NCBI GenBank assembly: GCA_028023455.1
Contig: JAQFVV010012400.1
Span: forward strand, 14,517,748 to 14,581,747
Reading direction: 5' to 3'
Origin: Epiperipatus broadwayi
Lineage: Eukaryota > Onychophora > Udeonychophora > Euonychophora > Peripatidae
DNA length: 64,000 bases
Positions within the stretch are counted from its first letter, which is position 1. Every line of letters starts with the position of its first letter. The position numbers and the translations under genes were made by a program. The notes below the pieces were generated by a model that was not told the DNA's origin, did not search any database, and saw only the letters and a program-made list of their open reading frames with translations. Below are positions 61,920 to 64,000 of this stretch, one piece after another.

Positions 61920-62305
61920 CAATGGTAAAATATCAAATTGTCAACATGGATGCGAAGAGTGAAGAGTATTTGCAAAATGTATAAATAATGGGATAGGATA
62001 GTCTGAATTTCTTGCATTGACGGATAATTGTGATATAGTGGAGTTTGAGGTGAAGGGTTTTTATTGTAGAGATATTTCAATTTTCTTAAATTTGAAATTA
62101 TCTGTACAGGACAATGATTATTGATTTTTCCACAACATATTAAAAGTCCTTCCTTTATGACAGAATGGTATATATCAAACTGACAACATGGCCTTAATAA
62201 AGAATCAGATGTTTACTATCTCCAGTTCATATAAACAAATGTCATCTAAATATTTTGTGTTAATGGATGATTATGATATGATAAAGTTTGAAATGCTGGA
62301 TGTGC
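61920..62305 (+). repeat. Two direct, diverged dispersed-repeat units
   Basis: Units begin AATGGTAAAATATCAAATTGTCAACATGG (61920) and AATGGTATATATCAAACTGACAACATGG (62164). They end GGATAATTGTGATATAGTGGAGTTTGAGGTGAAGG and GGATGATTATGATATGATAAAGTTTGAAATGCTGG. A third end fragment lies at 37785-37825. The family is unknown. Confidence 0.55.
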
Positions 62306-63360
62306 TGATAAAAAAAAGGAAATAATCAAAGTAATATCAATAATAATAATAAAAGATCATTATATAAATGAAAAAATGATATAAGAGGCTTCAATATTCA
62401 TCCAGTTCTTTAAGTTTATGATGCAATTAGAGGAAGAATAAATTGTTAAAGAAGTAGCAAGAAAAGACAAACTATTACCAATTATGAATGGGTGTAATAG
62501 TGAATTGACTTATTAAACCTAAGTTTTTTGATAAATTATCATTCATATGAGAGTTATTTAAAAATATTAATCACAAAATATAAATTAAATCCTATTGTAA
62601 AATAGAGGTAGGTCATTGGATAAATACATTATATTAATTCATATCACCCCTGAATATAAATTCAAATATCTTAATATTTTTATTTGCCAGTCTTGCTCAA
62701 TTCTACTTTAATTAATTTTGTTATATTCCAAACTTTCTCCCATCTTTAACAAAAATATTGCTATCAAAATTCTTAAATTCAAAGTTATATATAATACTAC
62801 AAATTTTTACAGCAAAAAATATTGCATAATAATATTTATAGCTAAAAGATCTCCAAATGCTGGAGCTAAATAACATAAAAAGTGTTACAGCTATAATTTC
62901 TATTTGCCATGCCACAAGACTTTACATGTCATTTAGATGCAATGTTTAAAGATGTCTTGGCTCTAAATATTTACATATTTTTATTTAAATAGGGATTATA
63001 AACACATTAACCTATAGCAGTTACCAATTATAGTTAAGGAAAAATAAAATGGTTTTATCATAAAAATTTTGAATATAGGTTGAAAAAGTAAAAAAAACCC
63101 ACAATGTTATTTGAATATATAAGTATAATGCGGACACACATATAAGTTCACATACATATATAAAATTTGTAGAGAATAGCTATTATCTCTTCTTTTTGTT
63201 TGCCGAGAAAGTAAGTTTTGTAAAATTATATTAAATCTTATATAAGTGTGAATGAAAAATTGATTCAAGTATTTTATTCATAATTATATCAATTTTTACT
63301 AAAAAAAAAAAGAAAAAAGTAGGTGGCACTATATTTGATTTTATGTAAACTGCCATGCCA
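62306..63360. other. A+T-rich non-coding stretch before the terminal gene
   Basis: Nothing recognised apart from the CTCF-like core at 63318-63329. Confidence 0.4.
63318..63329 (+). promoter_or_regulatory. CTCF-like core motif near the 3' end of the host gene
   Basis: AGTAGGTGGCAC matches ASYAGRKGGCRS of the CTCF core, with the two upstream C positions missing. It lies about 450 bases beyond the stop codon of the phosphorylase-like gene. Confidence 0.22.
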
Positions 63361-63368
63361 TGGCTAAT

Positions 63369-63784
63369 TTTATTTGCTCCATTTTAATTCTATCGATTTG
63401 CTTAATTTAATAAACAATGCTTCAAACAATGTCTTTAATTAACACATTTAAGAATTCTAAGGCAGCTTTGAGTAATGTGACTGTAAAGCCAGGAAGACGG
63501 ACTTTCTCAGAATTGCATCAGTGTGTTCCCAAATGGTGCAGAGATCTAAATCTTGTTTTGAAATGAAAGAAAACAATGAGTGGTAATGTTGTAGAAAATA
63601 TCAATTTGTTTTAATGTAGAATAGTAATATTTGTTTGAGGGAACTATGAAAGCTGCAAAAAGATTAGAATTTGCATAAGTGGATTTTACTACAAATCTTT
63701 CTGAAAGAGAAATGCAATTCATCTTTGACTTATCCAATCCACTTTTTTTTAATTTTCTCTATGTTTATTATAACATTTTATATA
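63369..63784 (-). other. Probable 3' untranslated region of the phosphorylase-like gene
   Basis: This follows the stop codon at 63785-63787 on the minus strand. AATAAA on the minus strand occurs at 63764-63769, which seems too close to the stop, and again at about 63369-63374, a more usual distance. The stretch 63455-63545 is less A+T-rich than the surroundings and contains no open frame that fits the gene. No splice structure can be confirmed from one window. Confidence 0.35.
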
Positions 63785-64000
63785 TCAATAAGGGCTGTTC
63801 TTTTCAGGAGGTGGGATGGCACTGATAACTGCTTTCATATATGCGGCTGCCGCCAGGGCAGCATATGACTGCCATTCTTTATTTCTCATGCCATCTTTGT
63901 AATCGGCAATCCCTCGAATAAATACATAATTATCCTTTCGGTTACCAAACACCGATTCAACAACAGCATCAAATTCGTAATCAAAAGCTAGAACTCCAAA
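63785..64000 (-). CDS. Terminal exon of a PNP/UDP phosphorylase-superfamily protein (partial)
   Basis: The last 71 codons plus TGA stop are in frame to the window edge, and the 5' part of the gene lies beyond 64000. The peptide ends with the C-terminal pattern of the PNP_UDP_1 (nucleoside phosphorylase/nucleosidase) superfamily. LAFDYEFDAVVES is followed by NYVFIRGIADYKDG, whose Asp occupies the place of the catalytic acid in the [IS]-[SA]-D-Y motif. Next is EWQSYAALAAAAYMKAVI, the WQ.YAA..AAA helix common in stand-alone and NACHT/ankyrin-linked nucleosidase-like domains, then a short proline-rich tail. Enzymes of this fold cleave or phosphorolyse the N-glycosidic bond of nucleosides, but many animal members are uncharacterised. 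Codon use and G+C content differ sharply from the flanks, as expected for a real exon. Whether the exon starts before or beyond 64000 is unknown. Confidence 0.85.
   Translation of the reverse strand, partial: FGVLAFDYEFDAVVESVFGNRKDNYVFIRGIADYKDGMRNKEWQSYAALAAAAYMKAVISAIPPPEKNSPY

Noticed and set aside
1-64000. CRISPR array, bacterial operon, prophage or toxin system
   Set aside because: No regularly spaced identical repeats with unique spacers and no bacterial-type genes. The composition, SINEs and retroelements are those of an animal genome.

Overview
The window is about 64 kb of very A+T-rich eukaryotic (metazoan) DNA. It is almost entirely non-coding and crowded with decayed mobile elements. 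Several tRNA-derived SINE families, a Penelope-like element, a Merlin transposon, mariner and hAT relics, and one exon of a nucleoside-phosphorylase-like gene fit a lophotrochozoan. A cephalopod such as an octopus is my best guess, but that is inference, not a demonstrated identification. There are no operons, bacterial-type genes, rRNA genes or CRISPR arrays. Nearly all open frames under about 110 codons are chance frames in A+T-rich DNA.

Layout. (1) 1-18680: a duplicated host segment, one copy of which was split by a roughly 14.7 kb LTR retrotransposon (1493-16191). Its two long terminal repeats are each about 3.65 kb once later insertions are removed. The internal region holds a broken coiled-coil gag-like gene and the C-terminal end of an integrase. 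It has been hit by a nearly intact Merlin DNA transposon (6274-7703, 8-bp target duplication). The 5' LTR took in a 446-bp hairpin retroposon with 14-bp target duplications. The 3' LTR took in a TA-flanked DNA transposon that itself contains a hAT-type MITE. The unsplit paralogue at 18090-18680 works as a natural empty site. (2) 16.5-33 kb: small hairpins, SINEs, a second hairpin retroposon (29352-29960) and an inverted SINE pair inserted as one unit (32372-32860, 15-bp target duplication). (3) 34.2-35.5 kb: a degenerate Penelope-like element on the minus strand, with a relic of the reverse-transcriptase YxDD motif and a GIY-YIG-like tail. (4) 39.5-50.3 kb: more hairpin-retroposon copies, a mariner-type transposase relic, and two very long inverted repeats (46548-47284 and 49263-49834). 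(5) 50.3-63.7 kb: mostly featureless A+T-rich DNA with two more hairpins. (6) 63785-64000: the terminal coding exon, on the minus strand, of a PNP/UDP-phosphorylase-superfamily gene. This is the only convincing host protein-coding sequence.

The main biological points are a retrotransposon with unusually long LTRs whose 3' ends carry an array of primer-binding-site-like repeats, and a family of hairpin elements that carry 13-14-bp target duplications. The latter look like retroposition (target-primed insertion) rather than cut-and-paste movement. Candidate regulatory sites (an RFX X-box beside TATA boxes, and three CTCF-like cores) stand out from the A+T-rich background but are only motif matches.
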